Of a DNA stretch of 50,870 nucleotides, positions 8,696 to 15,816 are shown in pieces. Location: positions 1 through 50,870 of IMG/VR virus record IMGVR_UViG_3300031825_000017; one strand, 5' to 3'. The position numbers were made by a program, and so were the translations under genes. The notes beneath the pieces are model-generated. The model made no database searches. It saw nothing but the letters and a program-made list of their open reading frames with translations, and was not told the origin of the DNA. This stretch comes from a virus. How positions within the stretch are numbered: the first letter of the stretch is position 1; each line of letters opens with the position of its first letter.

Positions 8696-8971
8696 TCAGG
8701 CTCCCCGCCGCTTGTCGACCAGCGCCCAGCCAGCGTTCTTGCCACTGCCGAGGAAGTGGATCTTCCCGGCCTTGCGCAGGGCTTGGAGGCGGCGCTCGAG
8801 GATGCGGAAGGTATCGACTTGGGTGTAGATGGTGCGCCCCATGTTCTCTTCATGGGCGATGCACGAGCACTCGTCCATCACCTCTCCGCCGAAGAGGTCA
8901 TTGAAGGTATTCGACTGGTCGCCGATCTTGAGCAAGATCAGGGCATCAAGCTTCTCGTATTTGGTTTTCAT
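8696..8971 (-). CDS. Hypothetical phage protein, 91 aa, winged-helix-like
   Basis: The middle and end (FRILERRLQALRKAGKIHFLGSG) resemble the recognition helix and wing of a winged-helix protein that reads short linear sequences, so DNA binding is possible. No named family recognised. It overlaps the preceding coiled-coil gene by 4 bp and its stop abuts the next start. Confidence 0.5.
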   Translation of the reverse strand: MKTKYEKLDALILLKIGDQSNTFNDLFGGEVMDECSCIAHEENMGRTIYTQVDTFRILERRLQALRKAGKIHFLGSGKNAGWALVDKRRGA

Positions 8972-9279
8972 TGGTGATCCTTGATCTTTTCCAGGAATGC
9001 GGCCATCGGCCCGTATTTCACCCAGCGCGCCAGCGGCTGCGAAGGTCGGTTCTTCGCACCGTCGTGCAGCGCGTCGAGCAAGCGCTCGAATTGCTGCAGG
9101 CGGGCGGCCTGGGCAATTCCGGCCTCGCGCGCCACGTCGAGCAGGGACAGCGTCTCCGCCAACTGCCGGCGCAGCTCGGCGTTCTTTCGCTTCAGGTCGT
9201 CGGAGTCGCGCGCGAGGTCGGCGATGTCGTGGTTCATCCGATCAGCCTGGCGGATCGGCGTGCGGAGGGGCCAGTTCAT
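8968..9279 (-). CDS. Hypothetical coiled-coil protein immediately downstream of the RT gene
   Basis: This is a 103-residue protein with a heptad-rich stretch (about residues 16-60, DLARDSDDLKRKNAELRRQL), which should form a coiled coil. Its start codon overlaps the stop of the reverse transcriptase (ATGA), so it is translated with the retroelement genes. That position makes a role in the DGR possible, but nothing else supports it; homologous coiled-coil proteins are common in phage early operons. Confidence 0.55.
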   Translation of the reverse strand: MNWPLRTPIRQADRMNHDIADLARDSDDLKRKNAELRRQLAETLSLLDVAREAGIAQAARLQQFERLLDALHDGAKNRPSQPLARWVKYGPMAAFLEKIKDHQ

Positions 9280-10643
9280 GAGGGCTCCTTTCTGGCGGCG
9301 GTGGAATTGCGGTATGCCTTGGTCAGGCCGAAATCGACGGCATGCCCGCGGTAGCGGATGATCTTCGCCAGGTGCGCGCGGTCGGCGTGGCTGCCAGTCG
9401 CCTGCCGCAGCAGGCCGAGATAGCTGTTCGCCGCGGCATGCACCTCATGCGCTTCCATCTGCGCGAGACGCTGCGCGGCGACGTTGACGGTGCGGCGGCG
9501 AGTAGTGCGCACCCACGGACGGATGACTTGACCGACGAAGTCGATGCCGCGGCTCACCGGCTGCAGGATGGTCTTCGTCGGGTTCAGCCGGGCGCCGAGT
9601 CGGCGCGGCAGGAACGCCTCGATGTCATCGTGCGCGGCGTTGAGCCACTGTGGCGATTCGTGCAGCAGCAGGAAGTCGTCGACGTAGCGGATGTAGTGCC
9701 GCGCGCCGAGGACATGCTTTGCGCGCTGGTCGAGCACGTTCAGGTACACGTTGGCGAAGAACTGCGACGACAGATTTCCGATGGGCAGGCCGAGATGTGC
9801 GGGCTGTTCCATGAGGCGCTTGTGGGGCGGCACCCGGTCCATCAGCTTGGGATCACCCAGGTAGACGAAGTCGGCTCGTGGATCGTGCATCAGCACGAGC
9901 TCGGTCAGCGCGCGCCAGAACGGCTCGGGGATCTTCGCGAGCAGCAGATCGAGAAGAACGCGCTTGTCGATGCTGACGAAGAAGTTGGCCAGGTCGCATT
10001 TGAGGTAATACGCCGGCCGCGACCAGTTCTGCGTGATCGAGCGCACCTTGGCTTCGAGGCGTCGCGCTGCGTAGAGCGTTCCGTGCCCCTTGATGCATGC
10101 GCACGAGTCCGCGATGAACGAGCGCTCGAAGCGTGGGCCGATGCGGTTGTACAGCAGGTGGTGCACGATACGGTCGCGGAACTCGGCCGCCCACACCTCG
10201 CGGTGCTTTGGCCGATCGATGACGAAGCACTTCGAGCGGCCGGGCACATAGCTGCCATCCTCCAATTCGTCGTGCAGGCGGCACAGGTTGCGCTCGAGAT
10301 CGGCCTCGAACGCAAGCGCGCTTGCTGTGTTGCGTTTGGTGCGCCGGCAGTCGTGGTAGGCCACGACGAGCTCGGCGCCAGTGAATCCTTCTACTTCGTT
10401 CCAATCTGCTGACGACGACCGCGCGAAGCGCGGCGCTCTTGTGGTTGTTGTTCTGGTTGCCGTTGTTGAAGTTCTGGTACCAGGCGTAAGCGGAACCATC
10501 GCGCTATCTACGTCGCCCACCCGATCACTCAGGCGGGAAACTGCGCCGGACCCTGTCGCACACTGGCGGTCGGTTTCCGTTTTGCGCATGGCGGTGGCCT
10601 TGTGGGCCAGCGGCGCGACCAGATTGAAACGGCGCTCAGTCAT
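9276..10643 (-). CDS. DGR reverse transcriptase
   Basis: This 455-residue protein copies the template RNA into cDNA with errors at adenines. The polymerase palm is clear: first catalytic Asp in LKCDLANFF (217), PIGNLSSQ (287-294, the SQ variant typical of DGR enzymes where other group II-like RTs have SP), and the active site YVDD (320-323). The thumb follows (DFVGQVIRPWVRTTRRR). The start at 10643 has a GGAGG 11 nt upstream, and its ATG overlaps the Avd stop. Read from there, residues 51-81 are encoded by the template repeat in another frame, giving a Thr/Arg-rich stretch. Conserved RT sequence begins only around residue 85, so a later non-ATG start cannot be excluded. Confidence 0.93.
   Translation of the reverse strand: MTERRFNLVAPLAHKATAMRKTETDRQCATGSGAVSRLSDRVGDVDSAMVPLTPGTRTSTTATRTTTTRAPRFARSSSADWNEVEGFTGAELVVAYHDCRRTKRNTASALAFEADLERNLCRLHDELEDGSYVPGRSKCFVIDRPKHREVWAAEFRDRIVHHLLYNRIGPRFERSFIADSCACIKGHGTLYAARRLEAKVRSITQNWSRPAYYLKCDLANFFVSIDKRVLLDLLLAKIPEPFWRALTELVLMHDPRADFVYLGDPKLMDRVPPHKRLMEQPAHLGLPIGNLSSQFFANVYLNVLDQRAKHVLGARHYIRYVDDFLLLHESPQWLNAAHDDIEAFLPRRLGARLNPTKTILQPVSRGIDFVGQVIRPWVRTTRRRTVNVAAQRLAQMEAHEVHAAANSYLGLLRQATGSHADRAHLAKIIRYRGHAVDFGLTKAYRNSTAARKEPS
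10403..10493 (-). repeat. DGR template repeat (TR)
   Basis: A 91 bp sequence matching both variable repeats. In the reading direction of the target genes it would encode AYAWYQNFNNGNQNNNHK followed by SAALRAVVVSR. The AAC codons are concentrated where the targets vary. The first 35 bp on the + strand (10403-10437) are identical in all three copies and form the constant end, equivalent to the initiation-of-mutagenic-homing region. A 6 bp perfect hairpin (CCGCGC, loop GAA, GCGCGG) sits at 10419-10433. The TR lies between avd and the RT core, inside the RT open frame. Confidence 0.95.
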
Positions 10644-11013
10644 GACGGCCTTGACCTCCATGAAGCGGGCGCTTAGCAGCATATTTTTTCCAGGCCGTGG
10701 CTTGCTTGCTGATGCTCACGGTCAACCGGATGACACACCAATACTGCTTTGGCGAAATTCTCTCCATATCCAGCGCGAGGCGTAGCAGCAACTCAACCAG
10801 CTTTATCTTCTCTATCAGATGAGCAAGGTGTGGCACCTTGTCATCGGCGACGTTTGCGCGATAGACAAGAATCAGCAACTTGGAAGATTCCCGCACGATC
10901 TCCTCACCGATCAGGCGCTTGAACGAGCGTTCCATGTTGGCGACGATCTTCGTTACCCTACCGAAAAGGTCGTAGCCAGTCTTATAGACGTCGAGCTCGG
11001 TATGGAGAGCCAT
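10636..11013 (-). CDS. avd: Avd-like DGR accessory protein
   Basis: This is a 125-residue basic, all-helical protein (YKTGYDLFGRVTKIVANMER, then RANVADDKVPHLAHLIEKI, then LLLRLALDMERIS). The pattern of an N-terminal helix, R-hydrophobic repeats and a late conserved helix is that of the four-helix-bundle Avd family. In the Bordetella phage DGR, Avd forms a pentamer that binds the RT and template RNA and is essential for mutagenic homing. The position between a variable repeat and the template repeat is the classic order. Its stop overlaps the RT start. Confidence 0.88.
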   Translation of the reverse strand: MALHTELDVYKTGYDLFGRVTKIVANMERSFKRLIGEEIVRESSKLLILVYRANVADDKVPHLAHLIEKIKLVELLLRLALDMERISPKQYWCVIRLTVSISKQATAWKKYAAKRPLHGGQGRHD

Positions 11014-11027
11014 GGCGTGTCAAATGA

Positions 11028-11495
11028 TTAAATTATTGAAGGAATGAATCTGCTGACGACGACCGCGCGAAGCGCGGCGCTCTTGCGGTAGTAGTCCTGG
11101 GTGCCGTAGCAGAAGTACTGGAACCAGGCGTAAGCGGGATCGCCTTCGTAGTCTTCTTCGAGCCAGATGCTTCCCTTGGTGCATTCCTCGGGGAAGGCCG
11201 CCTGCAGAAGGCGCCCCTCGCGACAGTTCGGCAGCTTGAGCCCACGGCCTGCCGCATATGCTTTTGCATCGTCGTGCGGCGCTATCTCGCCCTCGCCGGC
11301 GTGCAGGATCAGGTAGTAGTCGATGGTGCCATCTTCCTTGAAGATCGGACCCGCAACGCGGGCGCCGGGAGGCAGCGGAATTACCGCGCGCTCGATGACA
11401 TATTCGGTGGTGCCTGATTGCTTTTCGTACTGCTCGATCAGCGCGCCGACGCGCGCGTGCTCGGACTTGATGTGTTCCAGCGTGACACTCGACAT
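11028..11495 (-). CDS. DGR target protein 1 (C-type-lectin-like end, carries VR1)
   Basis: This is a 155-residue protein without a signal peptide or membrane segment. The N-terminal ~40 residues are helical (EHIKSEHARVGALIEQYEK). The rest resembles a DUF1566/Lcl C-type-lectin fold, with KLPNCREG and SIWLEED before the variable end. Residues 121-150 (AYAWFQYFCYGTQDYYRK then SAALRAVVVSRF) are the VR. Nine residues differ from the template: Y125F, N127Y, N129C, N130Y, N132T, N134D, N135Y, N136Y and H137R. A GGAGGT site lies 5 nt before the ATG. It is probably a diversified ligand-binding protein; its ligand and location are unknown. Confidence 0.9.
   Translation of the reverse strand: MSSVTLEHIKSEHARVGALIEQYEKQSGTTEYVIERAVIPLPPGARVAGPIFKEDGTIDYYLILHAGEGEIAPHDDAKAYAAGRGLKLPNCREGRLLQAAFPEECTKGSIWLEEDYEGDPAYAWFQYFCYGTQDYYRKSAALRAVVVSRFIPSII
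11047..11137 (-). repeat. DGR variable repeat 1 (VR1)
   Basis: 91 bp aligned without gaps to the TR at 10403-10493. Ten positions differ: 11086, 11090, 11093, 11096, 11101, 11108, 11110, 11111, 11117 and 11122. Every one of them is an adenine on the coding strand of the TR. The 35 bp constant end (11047-11081) is identical to the TR and includes the hairpin at 11063-11077. The stop codon follows a few codons after the repeat. Confidence 0.96.
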
Positions 11496-11532
11496 GGAAG
11501 ACCTCCGGTGGTGGATCGAATGGGTGAATGAA

Positions 11533-11892
11533 TCAATTTTTGAATCTGCTGACGACGACCGCGCGAAGCGCGGCGCTATTGTGGTCGTTGCTCTGGCCGC
11601 CGTCGTAGAAGTCCTGGGACCAGGCGTAAGCGGAGTCCCACTCGACGTCGTCGTCGGTCCAGTACGCCTCTGGCTTCACGAGCTCTCGGTGCTCGTTGTA
11701 GATGATCAGCGCATCGACTCGGGTGAAGAGGACGCCGCCGACGCTCTTCGCCCATTCACGCTGCTGGTCACGCGGCCGCCGTGTGTCGGTCACTGCGATG
11801 ATCACGGTGTGCTCGATGTCGCCGTTCTTGTCGATGCGGCCGTGCAGATAGGTTTGGCCTTCGGCGAGCGGTGGGATTTGGATTTGCTGCAT
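11533..11892 (-). CDS. DGR target protein 2 (C-type-lectin-like end, carries VR2)
   Basis: This is a 119-residue protein. It has no signal peptide and shows DUF1566-like landmarks (REWAKSVGG, AYWTDDDVEW) before the variable end AYAWSQDFYDGGQSNDHN and the constant SAALRAVVVSRF. Its N-terminal part is unlike target 1, so it is not a simple recent duplication. Of three possible starts, the ATG at 11892 is preferred because GGGAGA lies just upstream; a GTG at 11919 is the longest alternative. It stands upstream of target 1 and shares the same template repeat. Confidence 0.88.
   Translation of the reverse strand: MQQIQIPPLAEGQTYLHGRIDKNGDIEHTVIIAVTDTRRPRDQQREWAKSVGGVLFTRVDALIIYNEHRELVKPEAYWTDDDVEWDSAYAWSQDFYDGGQSNDHNSAALRAVVVSRFKN
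11543..11633 (-). repeat. DGR variable repeat 2 (VR2)
   Basis: 91 bp aligned without gaps to the TR. Nine positions differ: 11578, 11586, 11591, 11597, 11598, 11604, 11607, 11613 and 11618. Eight are at template adenines of the coding strand. The exception, 11578, changes a coding-strand G to T (Lys to Asn) directly next to the constant end. The 35 bp constant end (11543-11577) and its hairpin (11559-11573) are identical to the TR. Confidence 0.96.
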
Positions 11893-11940
11893 GGGTTCTC
11901 CCATTGGGTTGAGGGGCACTGCGAAAGGTGGTTGATCTGG

Positions 11941-12444
11941 TCAGGTGGCTTCCTGGAATTCCTCGGGCTCGTCGTACGACAGGCTCATGTGGACCTCCTG
12001 GCCGAGGAGCTGGCAGATCCTAGCCAGAGTCTTCTCGTCAGGATGGATCTGCACGCGGAAGTTGATGAAGACGGTGCCGCCTTCCTGAAAGTCGAAGGAG
12101 AGTCTGTTCACTCGTGCATCGTCGAGCACGATGTTGTCTTCCTTGCGCACCTGGCTGAGAATGCTCAGCACCTGGTGCTCCCAGTCGCCGTCCCACTTCA
12201 CGGTGCCCAGCGCCGGGTTCTTCAGGTTCGGCAGGTAGCCGGCATCGGTCACCAGGTCGCCCTGGACGGCCTCGTCCTTGTGGTAGAACGAAGACTTGAG
12301 CGTCGGCGAGAACAGGGTCAGCAGGTCATTGGAGACGCGCGCCTGCAGCTTCAGGTCCACGCCCAACACGCTGTCCTCACCGTGCTTCTCGGTGCGCGTG
12401 TTGATGTGCAGGATCTTGACCAGTTGGTTATCGAGTTCGAGCAT
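11941..12444 (-). CDS. Conserved hypothetical phage protein, 167 aa
   Basis: A soluble mixed alpha/beta protein beginning MLELDNQLVKILHINTRTEK and containing a probable beta-rich core (SFDFQEGGTVFINFRVQIHPDE). I do not recognise a named family. It lies between the recombination genes and the retroelement in the same early transcript, so a DNA-transaction role is possible, but there is no motif to support one. Confidence 0.6.
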   Translation of the reverse strand: MLELDNQLVKILHINTRTEKHGEDSVLGVDLKLQARVSNDLLTLFSPTLKSSFYHKDEAVQGDLVTDAGYLPNLKNPALGTVKWDGDWEHQVLSILSQVRKEDNIVLDDARVNRLSFDFQEGGTVFINFRVQIHPDEKTLARICQLLGQEVHMSLSYDEPEEFQEAT

Positions 12445-12472
12445 TGCTTGGCTCCGGTGGTGGGAAGGGGGA

Positions 12473-13297
12473 TCAGGCTGCGCGGGCAGACATCACTTCG
12501 TCCGGGTAGGCCTCGCAGCCGCCGATCTGCATGGCATCCTTCTGGGCCTTGGCCATCTGGTTGAGCGCCGACTGGTTGACGTCCAGCAGGTTCAGGAACG
12601 TCGGGTTCGCGGCGACGAAGCGGACGAGCGCTATCTTGTCGACGCAGCGCGCCTTCCAGTTCTTGCGGGTGGACAGGCCGGAAACCTTCGGCGCCGCGGA
12701 TGCCACCGGCACCGGCGCGGCGGTGACCAGGTCGGCGGTCATCTGGATGGACCGAGCCTCGACGGCGCCGGCTTCTGCCGTGCTGATGGCCGCCTGTTCG
12801 AGTTCAGCCGCCTTGGCGGCGTCGCCCGCGGCGGCAGCGGCGGCAGCTTCGGCTGCGATGGCGTCGGCTTCCACCTGGGACTTGCGCGCGGCCTCCCGTG
12901 CCTCTGCTTCGATGCGCTCGCGTTCCACGCGGGCCAGACGTTCGGCCTCGCGGCGCGCCTCATCCGCCTTGCGCTGCTGCTCGCGGTCGTAGGTGAGCAG
13001 GGCGCCCTTCAGCACCGACTCGGCTTCGTCGAGATACGTCTTGGGTGCGCGGAACAGATCGTTCACGGCCTTGACTGCTTGGTTGAGCGGCCCCGTGATG
13101 GCAGTGCGCTTTTCCTCGACGTGCTTGACCAGCGCTTTGACTTTCGCCAGATCCTCGGCCGCCAGTTCGTACATGGTCGGGCTGTCGATGACGAAGTCCT
13201 TGGCGCTGGCCAGCATGCGCTGGGCCTTGCCGCCGAGCACGATTGCGTCGCTCGCGTCGTATGCGACGGAGCCCTGGGTGTTGTTGGTATCGCTCAT
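12473..13297 (-). CDS. Phage coiled-coil protein of the recombination cluster
   Basis: This is a 274-residue protein. Residues about 30-185 are a long Glu/Arg/Ala-rich coiled coil (EEARREAERLARVERERIE type sequence, then an alanine-rich stretch EAAAAAAAGDAAKAAEL). The C-terminal 75 residues look globular (TRKNWKARCVDKIALVRFVAANP). Proteins of this build accompany Bet/exonuclease genes in many phages, but their role is not established. It sits directly downstream of the exonuclease in the transcript. Confidence 0.65.
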   Translation of the reverse strand: MSDTNNTQGSVAYDASDAIVLGGKAQRMLASAKDFVIDSPTMYELAAEDLAKVKALVKHVEEKRTAITGPLNQAVKAVNDLFRAPKTYLDEAESVLKGALLTYDREQQRKADEARREAERLARVERERIEAEAREAARKSQVEADAIAAEAAAAAAAGDAAKAAELEQAAISTAEAGAVEARSIQMTADLVTAAPVPVASAAPKVSGLSTRKNWKARCVDKIALVRFVAANPTFLNLLDVNQSALNQMAKAQKDAMQIGGCEAYPDEVMSARAA

Positions 13298-13321
13298 GGT
13301 CGGTATCTCCGGGAGCCGCGC

Positions 13322-13906
13322 TCAGGCGGCGTGTTTGCTGCGGTAGCGGTGAAGGGTCAGGCACGACAGGAAGACGGCCCAGTCGTCCGGGTCCTTCATC
13401 TCGTGCAGGCGGTAGGTACCGTCGTCGCGCAACTGCAGCGTGTAGCGGCCAGGCACGCGCTTGCCGGTTTCCTGCTCGACGGCGTTCTTGTACGCGGCGG
13501 TCTGCGGGCCATAGCTCGGGTACAGCTCGCCGGTCTTGAGGTCGAGGATCCCGCGCGCGCCGTCCATATGGATCAGCCGGTCATAGGTGCCGGCGTACCG
13601 ATGGGCGGGATGGAACACACGTTGCTCCATGCCAAGGATCTCGAATTCCTTCTCGGCTCGGAACCGAATCCACGCGTCGAGGTAGGGACGCACGACGTCC
13701 GAGACCGTCGATTCGTCGAGATCGCCCTCGTCGTATAGTTCGGTCGCCTTGTGCACCGCGGTGCCGAGCTGGCGCTTGTATTCCAGCACCTCGGGGGCGA
13801 CGAACTTGAAGTCGACCAGGGGCGCGAGGATCTGCGTCACGCTCGGCACAGCGACGCCTTCGAACGTGTAGGTGTGCGACGGCTCGTCGAAGACCAGACC
13901 AGACAT
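13322..13906 (-). CDS. PD-(D/E)XK family phage exonuclease
   Basis: This is a 194-residue nuclease. It shows GTAVHKATELYDEG (a RecB/Cas4-like helix), a catalytic acidic residue in YAGTYDRL, and ILDLKTG with the D-x-K of the PD-(D/E)XK core, then YGPQTAAYKNAVE. Paired with the Bet-type annealing protein immediately upstream, it should resect double-strand ends to give single strands for annealing, as lambda Exo and Beta do. The start overlaps the bet stop as TGATG; the longer open frame upstream is a shadow of bet. Confidence 0.87.
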   Translation of the reverse strand: MSGLVFDEPSHTYTFEGVAVPSVTQILAPLVDFKFVAPEVLEYKRQLGTAVHKATELYDEGDLDESTVSDVVRPYLDAWIRFRAEKEFEILGMEQRVFHPAHRYAGTYDRLIHMDGARGILDLKTGELYPSYGPQTAAYKNAVEQETGKRVPGRYTLQLRDDGTYRLHEMKDPDDWAVFLSCLTLHRYRSKHAA

Positions 13907-14877
13907 CAGCAGTTCTCCCGGATGTAGTCCTGCAGCGCCACGAAGCCATCGCGCGTCAGGCCGTCGAGCGTGTCGGACAGCGACAGGCCGGTGGCGGCCA
14001 GCGCGTCCGCCACGGCGATGTCTGCGCTGCCGAGTTTTTTGCGTACGTACTGCTTCTCTCCGTCCGTGGCCAGGTCGGTGGCCTCGGCGTCTTCGAATTC
14101 GCGAGACTGCGTCGCGCGCTGGGCGGGCGGCTGCTTGGTGGCTTCGCGCTCGACGTGCTCGACCGGCGCGGCGCTCGTGAGTGGCTGTTCGATGGTGGTC
14201 GCCTGCTGCTGCTCGACCTGCTTCGGCTTTGCCTTGGGCTGCTGCACGGCCACTGCGGAGCCGGCAGCGGAGCGCGCTACGTCGGCGGCGCCCATATCGC
14301 GCTCGACGATGCGCTGTGCCTCGTCCTCGTCGTAGATGCCGGCGAAGCCGTAGGCCAGGCGTGCGCCCTGGATGAGCGTCTTGTGGCGCATCATCCGCGA
14401 CGGGTGGGACTTCCACGGCTGCATGCTCGGCCGAACCACCTCCGCGAAGCGCTCGCGGATCTTGATCGGCCGCGCGCGGTCCTTCCGGTAGATATGCACT
14501 TCCATCCAGACCGGCACCGTCTTGCCCTCGAAGGTGGTCGTTTCCTCGGACTCCACGAACTCGAAACCGTCAGACTGAGGGTGTTCGTTGATGATCCGCG
14601 ACCAACCGTCGACGCCCACCACCGGCACGATGCCGCCCTTGTCGGGGAAGGCGTAGATTTCCTTCGTGAATGGGTTCAGACCGTACTGGTCAGCCACGAT
14701 CAGCAGCGCGGCCATCTGCTCGTTGCTGATGTCTTGGTTGCCGTTCTGGCGGAACGCCGTGGCCTTCAGCGTGTTGAGAAGCTTGTCGGCCTCGATGCTG
14801 TACTTCGCCGCAAACTTCGCAACGAGGGTCTGTTTCTGGGGCGCGGCGGCCGGGCGCTCGGCAACTGCAGTAGACAT
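13906..14877 (-). CDS. bet: Single-strand annealing protein, Bet/RecT family
   Basis: This 323-residue protein anneals complementary single strands during phage recombination. Diagnostic sequence includes DKLLNTLKATAFRQNGNQDI, MAALLIVADQYGLNPFTKEI, YAFPDKGGIVPVVGVDGWSR and RMMRHKTLIQGARLAYGFAG, all typical of the phage Bet subgroup. The C-terminal third is a Gln/Ala/Lys-rich linker followed by a small domain. It pairs with the exonuclease downstream. Confidence 0.95.
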   Translation of the reverse strand: MSTAVAERPAAAPQKQTLVAKFAAKYSIEADKLLNTLKATAFRQNGNQDISNEQMAALLIVADQYGLNPFTKEIYAFPDKGGIVPVVGVDGWSRIINEHPQSDGFEFVESEETTTFEGKTVPVWMEVHIYRKDRARPIKIRERFAEVVRPSMQPWKSHPSRMMRHKTLIQGARLAYGFAGIYDEDEAQRIVERDMGAADVARSAAGSAVAVQQPKAKPKQVEQQQATTIEQPLTSAAPVEHVEREATKQPPAQRATQSREFEDAEATDLATDGEKQYVRKKLGSADIAVADALAATGLSLSDTLDGLTRDGFVALQDYIRENC

Positions 14878-14911
14878 TCCAATCTCCTGTGGCAGGGTGG
14901 CGAAGAGGCGA

Positions 14912-15196
14912 TCAGGCGGCAGCCGGCGCCGGCGCAGCCTCGACCTTCACGTACGGGTACTTCTTGTCGTACGGCTTGATGTGCTTGCCGTGGTGCGAGC
15001 CCTTCGACTCGGCATCGCAGAACGCCGCGAAGTCGTCGGTGGTGAAGTTGCTGTAGTGATAGAGCGACGTCGGCGCGTTGGTGCGGCGGTCGCGGAAGCG
15101 GATCGCGAGCGTGTTGCTCTCCGCGTCGTGCCCGATGCTGTGGATCTGCGACGATTCGACTTCCTGCATTTCGATGGTGGGCATGGTCGATTCCAT
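14912..15196 (-). CDS. KTSC domain protein
   Basis: This is a 94-residue protein with the KTSC pattern: SSQIHSIGHDAESNTLAIRF, a YHYSNF motif, and a final AAFCDAESKGSHHGKHIKP stretch. The domain occurs alone in phages and fused to lysyl-tRNA synthetase in some bacteria; its function is unknown. The C-terminus ends in an Ala/Pro tail. A second in-frame ATG lies four codons later. Confidence 0.75.
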   Translation of the reverse strand: MESTMPTIEMQEVESSQIHSIGHDAESNTLAIRFRDRRTNAPTSLYHYSNFTTDDFAAFCDAESKGSHHGKHIKPYDKKYPYVKVEAAPAPAAA

Positions 15197-15219
15197 GGTG
15201 ATCTCCAGGTGGTGGTGGG

Positions 15220-15360
15220 TTAGGCGCCAGCGCAGATCGCGATGGCGAGATACCAGATGCAGCCGATGGCCAGGCCGTAGCCGATGGCGCCGGCCCACTG
15301 CCGGGCGCGCGAGCACTTCGCGACGGCCAGCAATGCGTTGGAGCGGGGGTCGTAGGTCAT
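15220..15360 (-). CDS. Small membrane protein, 46 aa
   Basis: Begins MTYDPRSNALLAVAK and has one hydrophobic segment (AIGYGLAIGCIWYLAIAI). Its ATG overlaps the stop of the 28-residue gene before it (ATGA), which is the main reason for calling it real. No family recognised; a small inner-membrane protein is likely. Confidence 0.5.
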   Translation of the reverse strand: MTYDPRSNALLAVAKCSRARQWAGAIGYGLAIGCIWYLAIAICAGA

Positions 15361-15443
15361 GCCAGCAGCTCCTGCGCAGCGATGACCACCGCGTAGCCGA
15401 CGGCGAGCCAGCGGTTGTTGCGGTCGACTTTGGCGCGATCCAT
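15357..15443 (-). CDS. Small membrane protein, 28 aa
   Basis: Begins MDRAKVDRNNRW with a short hydrophobic helix (LAVGYAVVIAA). It is bracketed by a TGATG overlap with the upstream gene and an ATGA overlap with the downstream gene, so it fits exactly between two coding regions. Function unknown. Confidence 0.45.
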   Translation of the reverse strand: MDRAKVDRNNRWLAVGYAVVIAAQELLA

Positions 15444-15784
15444 CAGAAGGGCACCTCAGCCGACTCGGTCGGGGTGAACTCGATGGCCGTCACCTTGCTG
15501 ATCTTGTCGTTGATTTCCGCGGTACGGCGCCCGAGCTCGGCACGTACGTTCTCGCGCTCGCGCTCCAGCGCAGCAAGCATCAGCGAGCGCGGGTCGATGT
15601 CGCTCGGGACCTCGACAGTGATCGTGTGCGGCATGATCTTTCGATAGCGCGCCCAGTTGCCGCCCAGCTCATTCCTTGCCCATTTCTCAAAGTCGTTCAC
15701 GCTGAACTCGTAGGACAGCTTGTCGGAGTATTCGCTGACGCTGGCGTAGATCCAGCCCTTGATTTCGATGATTTTCGTGGTCAT
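15443..15784 (-). CDS. Hypothetical phage protein, 113 aa
   Basis: Begins MTTKIIEIKGWIYASVSEYS; the second half is a likely helical hairpin (LMLAALERERENVRAELGRR). No recognised family. It is the first of a chain of overlapping small genes leading to the KTSC and bet genes. Confidence 0.6.
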   Translation of the reverse strand: MTTKIIEIKGWIYASVSEYSDKLSYEFSVNDFEKWARNELGGNWARYRKIMPHTITVEVPSDIDPRSLMLAALERERENVRAELGRRTAEINDKISKVTAIEFTPTESAEVPF

Positions 15785-15816
15785 GGCAGTCTCCTGGTAG
15801 TCGGAAGCGAGGTATG

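Noticed and set aside
10403-10493. Considered as a third variable repeat at the end of its own target gene
   Set aside because: In the target frame there is no start upstream and no upstream lectin-like sequence, the AAC codons are unmutated, and it lies between avd and RT. It is the template.
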